A program made the translations under genes and the position numbers. A stretch of 64,000 bases of DNA, taken from assembly GCF_036588685.1 (NCBI RefSeq), contig NC_086386.1, forward strand, positions 32,665,883 through 32,729,882, written 5' to 3'. Below are positions 1-12,800 of this stretch, piece by piece. The notes under the pieces were generated by a model. That model was given only the letters and a program-made list of their open reading frames with translations, had not been told where the DNA came from and did not search any database. The DNA comes from Mytilus trossulus. Lineage: Eukaryota > Mollusca > Bivalvia > Mytilida > Mytilidae. Each line of letters begins with the position of its first letter. Position 1 is the first letter of the stretch.

Positions 1-1206
1 CCTGACAGGAAACCATAAGAAACCGAAAGCATTTTTTTAGTTTTATTTTATTGCAAAATCTGCTTAAAATAATCTGAACAGTATACTTTTTCTTAAAATC
101 CATCTTAAATGTAACAGTATTATAAAACTCCTAAATATGTGCTTGTTTTGAAAACAATTAGTACAATTTATTCAGAATTTTCCATATTTTTCCATTGATA
201 CAGGATACCATAATCGTTGTATCTTGATGTTTAAGCCAAAAAAATGTATTTATATTTGGTTTTGATATTCCAGTTATATACAATTTATTCCAAATCATTG
301 GCAATGTAACATTCTTTAAATCCAGTAAAGAAATTTTTTTTAACTTGGAATTAAAATCTTTAAAATAGGCACAATGTGATACTTGTGACCTGTACACTAT
401 CTACATGGTTTCCACATTTTAACCTACTTTAGTGGGCTAAAATCAATAAAGAACTTCCTTTCAAGTCATGCATGGTAAAAGTTTACTTCTCCTTTGACAA
501 GTTTATTGCGTTTCTGATAAGTGTTTGCAGAACATGAATAAAAAATATTAATTAAAAACTGTGACAGGATTCCAACTTTGTACATTCTAAGTGTAACGGT
601 ATATTAACATGTATTTGTTATTAAATTATATTTATTCACCTAAAATATCCAGTAATATTTACTGCTGAAGTTAAATCAATCCAACGAGCATTGGTACAAT
701 GATAAGAGACGTAATTTCGATTGATTTTTCCAAGGACTCTTCACGTCATTATCAGGAAACGAAGTGTGTTTTAACGTCTGTCAAATATGAAATCGATTTT
801 GTCAAGTCATTGGGCATTTATTTTCACACAGGATCGTATGTAACATTATGCACATAGGAAAAATAACAGACCACCGGCGCAATCTCTTTGACAATTGTAT
901 TTTCCTCTTTTAAACAAGACGAAACAAGTCTACAGATTATGTTTGCTAACATCCCGTTGGAAACAAAAACAATGTTTAGACCTAGTATTTCGTACATCCG
1001 GCCGTAAAGGCGTTAGCACATGTTAGTCACGTGTTTCACGTATGACCGGAAATGGTTAGAACTTAGGGACAAAAACAATTTTAATAAATAACTGGACTTC
1101 TGTTTCGTGTGAAATGTAACGCATAACGACAACGTAATTTTCTTACTTAATTATTACGTAGATCAAAACAAGAATGTAAATCATCTCGGATTTACCTGTT
1201 TGAACA

Positions 1207-1216
1207 TCTCGCGAGA
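1207..1216. promoter_or_regulatory. TCTCGCGAGA palindrome, candidate core promoter element
   Basis: A perfect TCTCGCGAGA palindrome sits in a relatively CpG-rich stretch (about 660-1500) upstream of GCNA. In animals this motif marks CpG-type promoters and is bound by BANP. I infer that the GCNA promoter, possibly bidirectional, is here. The transcription start and first exon were not located. Confidence 0.4.
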
Positions 1217-1879
1217 GTTCATATTTGCATATTGTTTTAAAGAATTCTTTAACAACAAAGCAGATTACATTATCTAAAAATTGCATTATGAAATCGGACA
1301 CAAAAATCACGCCACTGTTCTTACATCTGCTACATAAATACTTATAGTTCTCGGCATTTTCTTCTCACTATTCTTATTGGTCGATGTTCTTTGTTATTTG
1401 AAAGCAAACGTTACGAATTTGCCGGTGACGATTATCTATAAATCAGTCAGCGTTATGCTCTTCGGAAGCAATAAGTAACGCGAGAAACGACACAAAAATA
1501 CGGTTGTAGAATCCTTGAAATTCGTATATTTTAAAAATTTTTCTAGGGAAGAGTAGCATACACTTGTATGTTGATAAAAGTAATGGCATCTTTAGATGTA
1601 GTTGCAACTTTTCTTACAGTAATTCACATTTTATCACTTTTCTATAGTTATAGGAAACGGAGCCCAATAGCAAATTATGGTCCATATACATATTAACAGC
1701 AACTTAGCAACAGAATTTTGTCAAATGAATACAGAACTTTCAATAACTGATAAACACTTATACCTTATGACAGTCAGAATCACTTAGCTGAGACTGATTT
1801 TGAACATGATACTCACAAGAATAGTTATTGATCAATCAAAGTTTTAGTTTATAAATGGCTATTGTTTATTCTATTTTTT

Positions 1880-2140
1880 TTATGTCCTATTTATGGACAT
1901 TGGGTTTTATGATCTGTGTGTCCGTTCATTAGTCCGTTCCTCCATCTGTCCCACTTCAGGTTAAAGTTTTTGGTCGAGGTAGTTTTTGATGAAGTTGAAG
2001 TTCAATCAACTTGAAACTTAGTTCACATGTACCTTAGGATATGATCTTTCTAATTTTAATGCCAAATTAAGAGATTTTACCCCCTTTTCACTGAACATAG
2101 AAAATGATAGTATGGATGGGACATCCGTGTACTTAGGACA
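1880..2140. repeat. Interspersed repeat family A, copy 1
   Basis: The segment contains CAGGTTAAAGTTTTTGGTCG and AGTTTTTGATGAAGTTGAAG and ends near a CACTGAACATAGA block. The same series recurs at 14085-14405 and, shortened, at 12345-12507 and 17215-17395. Just right of it is the GCNA acceptor at 2274. Confidence 0.7.
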
Positions 2141-2273
2141 CTCTTGTTTAATATCTCTTTATATTCAGTTACTATTTTTACATGTTAACTTGAGAAAAAA
2201 AAGATGAAATTTTTCTCCAAAAGAAATTTGTATAAAAAACTGAGATATAATAGATGATTTGATATCATTTCAG

Positions 2274-3875
2274 ATCAATCAAAGTCTGTGCAGAAAGAAA
2301 AGAAAAAAACAAAAATAAGAAAGAGAAAAGAAATTGGTCAAACTAAGCTTTCATTCAGCTCAGAATCACCGTTAAAAGATATAAAAGACAATTCCATGGA
2401 AGAAAATGTTCACTTATCTGACTCTTCAGATGAATTCAAAATTCCTCTCCGTCGCACACCAGGCTCAACAGATTTAACAAGAAAAAACAGGAAAAGCAAA
2501 AAAAATAAAGAAAACAAAGAACAAAATCCTGTGTTTGAAAAAGATGAAAAAATAAAACAATCTTCTGAGAAATCAAAAGTTTTACAGAACAGTATGGAAA
2601 CAAGTACAAGTATGAATGTTCACTCTTATCATAAAAGTTGTACCAGTTCTCCTGAATCTGACTTTTTAGATTTAGGGGTACCAGTACAGGAATCCACAAG
2701 AATCCACAGTAGAGCAAGTATTGACACAATGTTGGATACTCCCGATATTTCAATAGGATTGTTTCAACAGGAAAAGGGATCAGATCAGATTTATTCTGCT
2801 AAAAATCATTCTTATAAAGATTTAAATGTAATGAAATCTGGAAAGAAAAGAGTTTCTATTGGGCATTTTCAGCAAATTCTTTACAGAGAACAGACAGAAA
2901 ACAATACTAATTTGTGTTCAAAATTACAAAATTTAGATTTGACAAATAACTCGGAAGCCAATCAGACAGATTTATATACAACTGCTATGAGTGAAAAGTT
3001 AAATGATGTTCATAATACAAACGGCTTGAATTCAATAGAGAAATCAAGAAAATCTGTTTATTTTGATGCTAGAACTGGAAACAGTTCATCTTCAAGTTCA
3101 AGTTTTACTGAGTTGTCTCCACCTGATAATAAACAGTATAAAAGTCTAAATAGCTCAAATTCATCTTCTAAAAATCACAACAAAAGATCAGATAGTGAAG
3201 AACATTCATCATTTGAAGTGGCAGACATTTCAATTCAAACTAGCAGAAATATATCTCTGTCAAAATGTGAAAAGTTACAGAATAATGAAAGTAGTAGTTG
3301 TTCAGGAAGTGACAATTCTGATTTTGTTGAGGTAAATGATGTATCCTTGCAAACAAGCATTAATAATGATTGTTCTTCCAAGACATATGACGAGAATTGC
3401 TCTGAGAGGAATAGTTCTGGTCAGGATAATAATACTAGTTGTTCATTTGTTGAAGTTCAAGACATTTCATCCCAGGCTGATGTGAAGTCTTCTGATGACT
3501 TACGAGAAAGAATAAGTCTGCCTTCACTGGATAGAAGTGGCAGTCTGTCACCCAAAACAAATTCCAAAAATAAAACAATATTCTTTGATGCAGAAAGTGA
3601 TTTTGAAGAAATCAGCATTAATAATGAAAAAGGTGTATTAAACGACAACAAACAAGAAATGAGTAGAAACATGATTTCTTCTGGTTCCTACAACTTTAGT
3701 TCTGATGATGACACTGAAAATAATTGTCAAGAAAAACCCAAGAAACCGCAACATATAGGTAGTATATTTAGTTCTGATGAGGAGGAAGACTTGGTTATAA
3801 ACACATTCAAAGGCGACAAGAAAGTGAGAAAGGACAACAAGAAAGTAAGAAAAGACACTGGTGAAAAAGAACAAG
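2274..3875 (+). CDS. GCNA: GCNA large exon: acidic, serine-rich disordered region
   Basis: Acceptor CAG at 2271-2273 follows a pyrimidine-rich stretch, and an in-frame TGA at 2255-2257 excludes coding further upstream in this frame. Donor is at 3876. About 533 codons are rich in Ser, Asp, Glu, Asn and Lys with no hydrophobic core, as expected for the GCNA disordered region. A basic start (KEKKKTKIRKRKE) could be a nuclear localisation signal. Many Ser-Asp-Glu clusters (SSDEEED, SSDDDTE) resemble CK2 sites and SUMO-interaction surroundings. A motif of the form F-E/V-V-x-D-I/V-S-x-Q occurs three times at about 3207-3246, 3310-3358 and 3438-3480. Confidence 0.88.
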
Positions 3876-6800
3876 GTTAGTCATTCAAAATAGTTTTGAT
3901 CAAAATATCGGGAATTTAAATAAAAGGAGATGTGGTATGATTACCAACGAGACAACTTTCCAAATTTCAAATGCAGTGGATGTAAATTATAGGCAACCGC
4001 ACAGCCTTCAACAATGAAAGAAAGCGATATTGTGTAGTCTGTTACATGAAACAATTCAATTCAGAAAACTAACAGCATAATTCATAACAAAACAGTTTAC
4101 AAAAAAACAAATATAACACATTAACCACTGAACTAAGGCTCCTAACTTGGGACAGACACCTAGAGAATGTTGCAGGGTTAAACATGTTTGTAATTTAATG
4201 TTTTAGAAAAAGTTTTTTTGGATTCTTTTTGAGATTTTGCCTCAAGCTTGCTTCTGTTAGTTTGGAAGTTGAATTTGCTTCTGGAAAGAAATTTTCCCTC
4301 TGATTTGTGATAATTGGATTATTGAAGTAATATAGATATCTTTTGTAAATCTAGTTTCAGGTCACATAGACAACCAATCAGAACTAAGCAATGAAACAAG
4401 TGATCACAGCCTAGAACAAAAACAAAGAAGTAGAATAGATACTATTCTGACTGATTCTGAGGATGAATGCTTTAATGATGCAGTAGAAAATAAAAGCAAA
4501 ACAAATTGGAGGTATGTCATTTACAAATGTACATGTACATATATCAGCAAAAGTTGTCTAATTTTTTTAAGATCAGATAAGCATAACTTTTATCTTCACT
4601 GAATTGTTATTTGATCATACTTCACAGGGTTTTCAGCAATTTTGTGATTTTCTTAAAATGGTACCAAACACCTTGACTAGATTTAATTTGGCTTGTTAAA
4701 TTTTCATAAAATTTTAACAAAATATTTTTGTCCTGCCCTTTTATGTAAAATTAAAAAAGACATGACCAAAAACAAAAAATAAAAATTATAAGATGATGTA
4801 AGAGTAATTTAGTCCACTCATTTACATAATTATCATGTTTATTCTTTTACAGGAGTCAGAAGATTGACAGTGATTCTAGCAGTGATGATCAGCTGGAAGA
4901 TTGTAAGTGCTTTAGTTATATCATTATTTCAAACTATATATTTTATTCCCAAACATTGCAAAATATCATGTATTAACTTAAGGTACACAAAAAATAAAGA
5001 CTATCAATTTTATGTTGTAATGACATTTTTTTTAATGAAAGAAAATTCTTTGTTTTCACAAGTAAAAAAAAAATAGACTAGATTAAATGCAATGTCAATA
5101 CTAGTAAATGTAAATGTGAAATATAACTATGAACCCTGCTTTGAACATGTTGGGCATGACTGATATTTTGAGTCAGATTTTTTAAAACATACTAGTTAAC
5201 TAGGTTACAGTATGAAGGCAGACTGGTATCTTTACTCAAACACATTAAATAACCAGTCTTACTACTAGACACTGCATGCTTCCATGCAGAGGCATAAAAA
5301 CCATGTCATTCTACTCTTTATAAAGCAGCTATTAGCAAATGAAAACAAAACAAAGATCTACATGAATTATATGTAAATATAATATTTGCCTTCAACACAT
5401 GTTTATTGTAGTAATACCATCAAAACTATTTGGTTCCTATTGCAAGTAACATGAGTAATGAATGATTGATTAATTATTGCAAATATTTCAATGATATTCA
5501 GGATGAAATATTAAAGAAAACAGACAAAACAATTAATGTATCATATGTCCAATAAAATTACTTTATTAAGTTTACAATTTTTAAAATTGACTCTATTGAA
5601 ATTATTACTACATTTAATTTGTGATTGTGATAGTTTTTAAGAAAATGAAAAGTAAAAAGCCGGGACCAGTGACAAAGGAAGAGGAATCTGATGACAGGTA
5701 TGATTAATGATTTAATCCACAAAACACTTTGGTCTACATATTAGACTATTTTTTTTACTGACTTTAGGTTACCTACTGTACTCTGTTGTAGGACATCCTG
5801 CGACTCTGTTAGGTAAGAGCAAGCCAAAAAAAGTACACATATGAATGGAGCAAATTACAGAGGAAGTTTACTGTTTTCTTATGATTTTGGCGTGTTTAGA
5901 AAACATTTAACATTTTAATTATCCCCTAAATAATACTGATAATTGACTTGATTTTACTTCTTAAGGTTGCTCTTACTTGACAGTGTACCAGGATGTCCTA
6001 CCGCATAGAAGCCTGAAGGTAACCTCTTGAAAAAATATAAACTGGGAAGTCAAAAGTCACTTATATGGTCTATTACTAAGCAGGGTCGAATATTTGTAGA
6101 AATGCTATTCTTTAAAAACATCACATTAACAAATTGAGGAACACAAAAAAGTCTCAATGGTACACAGATTAAACACACATACTTATAAAATTACACATGC
6201 ATATATAATTAACTGATTTGATTGTTAATGGGACCAAAATATATCACCATACAGACGTTGACAATGAGCAAACCAATACTGTGAAACAGCTCTGAAGTAT
6301 GAGGCAGACTAAAATTATAATACAGACATGAGACATGTTTTAATGACGATACTAAGATAGGTTATAAAATTGAATACTGTGGATTAGTTTTTATTCGTGG
6401 TATACCAATTTTCAATTGGGCCATCGCATACCACCAATTTAAAATCTCAACCTAGAATAATCCTGTGAAATGTATATCGAGTTGGATGTTTATTTCATGT
6501 TGTTCTACACTTCTTATAAAGATAAACACAGTAACATAAAACATGTAATATAGAATCCACAGTATACTTTCTTTACAATGTAAAGGAGTAGGTACTGTAA
6601 GGGCCGAATTTGGCCTCAAATTTCAGGTTCATCTAACGAAATATGCCAAAAAACATCACTTTCAGATGGTTTTTGTCAAAATTGAATGTGGCCGCATCCT
6701 TATTCATCCTCAACCTTTATATATGTTATGTATTATAATCAAATACAACTTACATTTCAATATTATGAATGAACATGAATGCGGCCACTTTTATTTAAGA

Positions 6801-9800
6801 TGGAAACTGTCTAAAATTTAACTAAAATGCTCACATTGTGAAGATTTCAGTAATTTAGCATAACTTAATGATGCTAGTACCCGATAAATGTGCATTGTAT
6901 TGTCAAAAACAGCCCAGATTTATGTAGCGGAAGCATTCTACTTTCCAGTAATCAGCTAAAAAATTACATTTTCACAATTTTGTAAAACTGCTATATTTTG
7001 TGGCCAAAAAGGAGTCTTACTAAACCTACTCCTTTATTTTTAATACCTGATAAATTGCATTCTGTTGATGTGTTCTAAAATTTCAGCCTGTCCAGTTTTA
7101 TAGTAGATGATTGTGATGTAACAAGTAGTGAAGATGAAAGGGATGAAGATTATCTGCCTGTTGTGTTCAATGATAGCAGTGATGAAAGTGACGATGATTT
7201 GTATACTACACCCCTCCCTGATCCTGCAAAGAGAAGGTATGATATTCAATCTATAGAGTTGACTGAATAATATGAATCTGTGGTTTTACTTTATTAATCT
7301 TTTAAGTTAAGAAAATGCTTGGCTATAGCTTTTACTGCAATCTTAAGCTAAAAGTCCAATAACTGCACAGACAATACTGTATATTCAGCTATTTAAAGCC
7401 CCAAAATGACAATGTTAAACAATTCAAATGAGAAAACTAACAGGCTTATTTAAGTACAAAAAAATAACGAAAAAACAACTATGTAACACATAAACAAATG
7501 ACAACCACAGAATTTCAAGCTCTTGACTTGGGACAGGCGCATACATACATAATGTTGCGGGGTTAAACATGTTAGCAAGTTCCCAACCCTCCCCTAACCT
7601 GGAACAGTGGTGTAACAGTACAACATAAGAACAAACTATAACAGTTTAAAAAGGCTTAACCCATCAGATGGATATAAATAACATACATCTAACAAGAAAC
7701 ACAGAATGGACGTGGCCTGGTACTTGTATATCCAAACAACAAAAAAACACTAAGTACAGATCTTAAAGATGTACTTAGGTGAGGTTAGGTGAAAATTAAT
7801 AAATTAAGAAATTAAAATTGATACTTTAACCTGGTAGAGCATCAAAGAAGGATACAAATAAGCTAAAAATATTGATAGGTCATGGACCTCCTTTTCGAGA
7901 TATTTGAGATTTAAAATATGGTGGGAAAAGACTGACTCGGACTTTTACCTTATATTTGCACTAGTATAAATGGATCTCAAAACAGAAGAAAGAAAATTAA
8001 GAATCTTCTAAAATTTGGTAAATGACCTTTCATAAGGTATTTAATGTTATATGAAAAAAATAAATGGGTGTTATGGGGCAAAACATTTTACATTGTGTTG
8101 AATGGAAAAACACAGAGGAGTCCCAATATTTGAACCAAATTCCAAAACCTCACCTAGGTACATCCTTAAGAGTACTTCCAGTTACTGACAGCTAGTTCAA
8201 AGCCACTAACTACTAATAAAAAAAGTCATGCATCTAAGACTATAGATGGTTCATTTCTAAGTAAAGCCACTTGTATTTAACAAAGATTTTATATTATTAT
8301 TTTTTAGTAGAAAGAAAGTGAATACAGTAGAAGTTATAAGTTCAGATACAGATGAAGAGCTTCAAAGTAAGGTCATTCTTTAAAATAAGTACCTCCCCCT
8401 TTTCACACACACATAATAGACAAATGAGCTCACATTGAATGAACACAATTTTTTTACAAAGTACACTAAAATAAGGGCAATCTCTTAGAAATATTTTGAA
8501 AGATTGTGTGTTAAGGATGATTACCTGCTTATTATATTACAATTCATTCATGCAAATTTGATTTAAAAGTTTTAAAAGTATCTATCTATGAATGAATTTT
8601 TGTTGTTATTTTTTTTAGTTCCACATCAATCTACCATTCCTCCAATTATTTCTTGAGCAACCTTTTGTGAATTGAGATTATAATATATCATAGATATAGA
8701 TAGTGTTCCAAATTTTTCAGTCACCATTTTACATTTAAAAAGTTAATTTAAGGAAGAACAGGGAAGACAGGAGTTTGATGACTGGGCAAAGAAACTGATT
8801 CTATTGTCAGTCTGTGTTGTAGGTTGACAAAAATTTTAAACAATAATAATTACATTACATGTATGTATGTATAGTAGAAGCCGTAATTTGATTGGCAGAC
8901 AATAATCAAATTTATTCCAAAATTGATTTTTATTTAAAATACAACTTTAATTACTGCATAGGAAAACAAACAGAAAGCTAGATATATCTTCAAGTTTTAT
9001 TGTTGTAATATAAAAAAAATGGGATTTTATGCTTTATTTTATACTTAATAAGGTTGCACAATGTAACAGCATTTATTGTGCACATTTGAAGTATTGCACC
9101 CTTTGCTGCTTCATACAAAAAGTGGTTTCATCCAGGCTTGTACACCCAATAATATAACAAAAAGAAGCTTATAATTACAGTTCTTTATTAAAGAAATGTT
9201 AAAAGAATATATAAAATATTATGCAATGAATAAATAAAATTACAAATTAAAATCAATTATAGAGAATGGACATAATAAAAAAAACAAAGGCCATTGGGTA
9301 TCCATCCATGACACAAAATAAGTTCCTGCACAGCAAAAAAAAACATGTGAAAAGCAAAGGATCAGCCATTTTATTGCTGTTCATCAATTGAAAGTCAAAG
9401 TAAGGACTTCAACATAAAGCAAACAAAGCTCTCACTGTACAGTAATTTTAAGGAAGCTGGCTTGTCATGTTTTGGATTTTTTGTCAGATTTTCGGAAATC
9501 CTCTGGTTTTATCCATATGAATGCCTTGAAAAATTTTGCCCGGTGACCCTCATATTTCTTTTTGTAAATCTTTTACATGTATAAGCCCAAGCCATCTGTT
9601 AAAGTCTTATAAATTTTTAATTACAGTTTTTGAGAACTTTAACTTGTTAATGATGAAGCTATGGAAAGTCAAGAGAGAATATTTTCCTGCCAAAATTTCA
9701 AAGGCTCATATCTCGAAAACAAGCACGGTTACCTATTTATTTTATTTGCTGTTTGGATTCTTTTATTAATCCCCTATCAATATATGCTAGTTTTTTTAAA

Positions 9801-12800
9801 AGTTAATTACTTCGAAACTGAGAAGCGAACTCCGTACACACATGTTGGCGTATGAATACACAACGTCAGAGTGGGCATGTCACTATCAAAATTGACAACA
9901 TTGAAAATAAAACTAATAATTTTAACCAATCAGAAGACAGTAAATACACAAAATTTATTTATATACTGTTATTTCAGAAATTATTGTGAGGTTTTAATTA
10001 ATGCAAATTATGCAACTGGTTGTGTATTGCAAAACTAAAAATCTGCATATTATATCTGACACAAATATATGTAGAAAGATTTTATGAATATCGAAATTAT
10101 TAATCTCACATTTTTGTCAAATTTATAAAAAAAATAGCATAATAAATGCATGCAATAATTTCTGAATATATAGTATATAAGAGAGTTGTTTCAGAAGAGA
10201 TATGAGAAAGAACATAGGAAAGCACTTCTATTGAAATTTATAAGATAGTTGGGGTTTTTTTTTTTTTGGAAAGATGCAACTTAACAGTTATTGGTATAAA
10301 ATTAATTTAAACTTTATGCATGAAGAAGTAAATTCAGAAGTGATTTCTTTTTTTTACAGGTATTGAGAAACCTAAACCCAAGAGACAACCAATCAAAACT
10401 CCTAAAACACAAGATGTTTTTAAAACTCCTAAAACAGTAGATGTAGCTAGTAAAATAAACAAAGGCAACAATCCATATGATAAACCAGTGAAGAAGTTCT
10501 CTTTCCTAAGATCACTGAGTAACAGTATACCCACTGAACTTTGTAACCAAGATTCACTCAGGTATTATAATAGTAGATTGCTTCTTCAATGAATTTATTT
10601 AACTTTCATCGAATTTTACAAAACTTTTAAATAAAATTATAACAAAGACAACAACACCCATCAATTACCCCATGGTAAGAGTTTATTATGGTTGACATGT
10701 TTCGCCATCAAGGGTGGCGTCTTCAGGACAATATAACATGAAATCAAACAGTGAAGTACAAATTTTGCGGTTGTGTGGTTCGCCAAAAGTAACATAACAA
10801 TAGAGGTTGTAATGACAACGTTATAGATATAAATAGAAAGTGAAAGTTAGTCAATAAAGTTATTAACGATGTGGTTTGCTGCTATTCTAACACGTCTGTG
10901 TAGTTGTTCTCATGGAGGTTTCTAGTGGTAATATTGTAGAAATGATGACAGTAGATCATAATGTCAGTTCATTTCCAAATTGGACAACACCCCACTGGCC
11001 ATCCTGTACCAATTCAACTGGCTTCACTCTGAGGGAGGTACTACTTCCAATTGTGTTGGTAATGGGTGAAGTGTATCATCACCGCAATGTTGGGAATTGT
11101 AAATATAAAAAAGAAGATATGGTATGATTGCCAATGAGACAACTATCGTTCACAAAAATGATCGCCACAATGTTGGAATTGTAACTTCGTTCATAAAAAT
11201 TAACTTTGTTAATAAAGTGTCTGTGGATCAAGCTTTTCTTTATAAATATGTTTTGTGGTTTATGTGTTTAAGCTTTTTATGATCAAAACAGTATCTAGGC
11301 AAAATTTGTAGTTTTTCTTTATTTTCTAAATGTTTATAGATTATTGCTATTTTATCTATCACAACATTGTTAATTTTATTAACTGGATTTTTGTGACAAA
11401 AATGTCGGTTATTGATTTGGGGATGTACGGCGGTCGGGAGGCCAGGCGGTCGGGCGGGCGGCAATCAAATGTTGTCTGTGCATTAACTCATGAACTGTTC
11501 TACCAAAGCTTCCCAAATTTTAATATGTTGTTACTGATGACAAAATGGAGGTCAAGTACAATAATGACGATTTTGACTTTTATCGTTCAGGAGTTATGGT
11601 TCTTGATATTGAAGATTTTCACTTTCACCATTCATCAGTAATGGTTCTTCTGATATTGCCAGCACACAAATAAATGTTAATAAATCCGGTTTGCTGTCGT
11701 TGTGACAGCCTCTTGTTGACAATGGCATGTGTGCCCTTTTTTTCTAGAGAACATTTTTCATATCCCTCTACTGTGCCGAGAAAGGATTTTTTTTTGAAAA
11801 AGCAATACAACTGATAAATGAGCCTTGTTTTTGTAAATTTATTCATTTTGGAGCCATAATCATTAGATTATACAATTTCAGATATATCAACAGTTTTGCA
11901 AAGACTAAGGAAGAGTTAACAGTTAAACTGTTTAAGTTTTATAATGAGACCATCTTTGATTGTAAGGTAGGTTACATAACAACTTCTTTACCTCTTTTTC
12001 ATTGTTGGGAGCCTCTATGGCCAAGTGGTTCTACTACTGCAATCACTAGCAAGTGAAAACTTAGGTTGTGAGTTATAACCCTGATCGTGCAGGTGCACTC
12101 GGCCCTAATCGTAATTGACTAGGACTTTAAATTTCCCTTTCAAAAGGCATGATTTTCGCCATGCACTCAGGCTAACTCCACCAATAAAAACTGGCAGCCA
12201 GGAAATAGTCCAAAAGTGGCATTTAAACCAACAATCAATTATAAATCTTCATTTTTTGTTTGATATTTGAGCGTAGATCAGATTTTCATATCTTTTGAAT
12301 CAAAGTTTATTGTTTAGTTGAATATCTATAAGCTATTAAGAAGGGGAGTCATTTCAACAACAGTAATATTAAAGGATTTTTTTTATCAAATTTTAATGCC
12401 AAATTAGATTTTCAACACCAATTTCACAATCCACAGAACATAGAAAATGAAAGTGTGAGTGAGGCGTGTGAGTGAGGCTTCCGTTTACTATGAACACATT
12501 CTTGTTTATCTTTTTATTTATATTGGTAATTATTGATAAGAACTGATTTTTTTAGCTTCCATCAAACTTGTCCATAGTATGGAACAAGAGATTGTTAAAG
12601 ACAGCAGGGTATTGTGTTAATAAGACTACCAGAGAAGCAGTAAAGACTTGCCAGATTGAGTTGTCCATTAAAGTGTGTGATTCAGCAGGTAATAAATAAA
12701 TTTTGTGTATTTACTGTCTTCTGATTGGTTTAAATTATTAGTTTTATTTTCAATGTTGCCAATTTCAATGGCGACACGCCCACTCTGACGTTGTGTATTC

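Noticed and set aside
158-397. Minus-strand ORF of 79 codons at the left edge
   Set aside because: Reads somewhat like protein but begins at a GTG after a stop, with no clear acceptor and no recognised family. Kept only as part of a low-interest finding.
1568-1696. ATG at 1568 opening a 42-codon ORF as possible GCNA first exon
   Set aside because: No donor in the phase required by the exon at 2274 (one base of a split codon) and no GCNA-like content.
3457-3874. Minus-strand ORFs opposite the GCNA acidic exon
   Set aside because: Shadows of a Ser/Asp-rich coding frame; no independent support.
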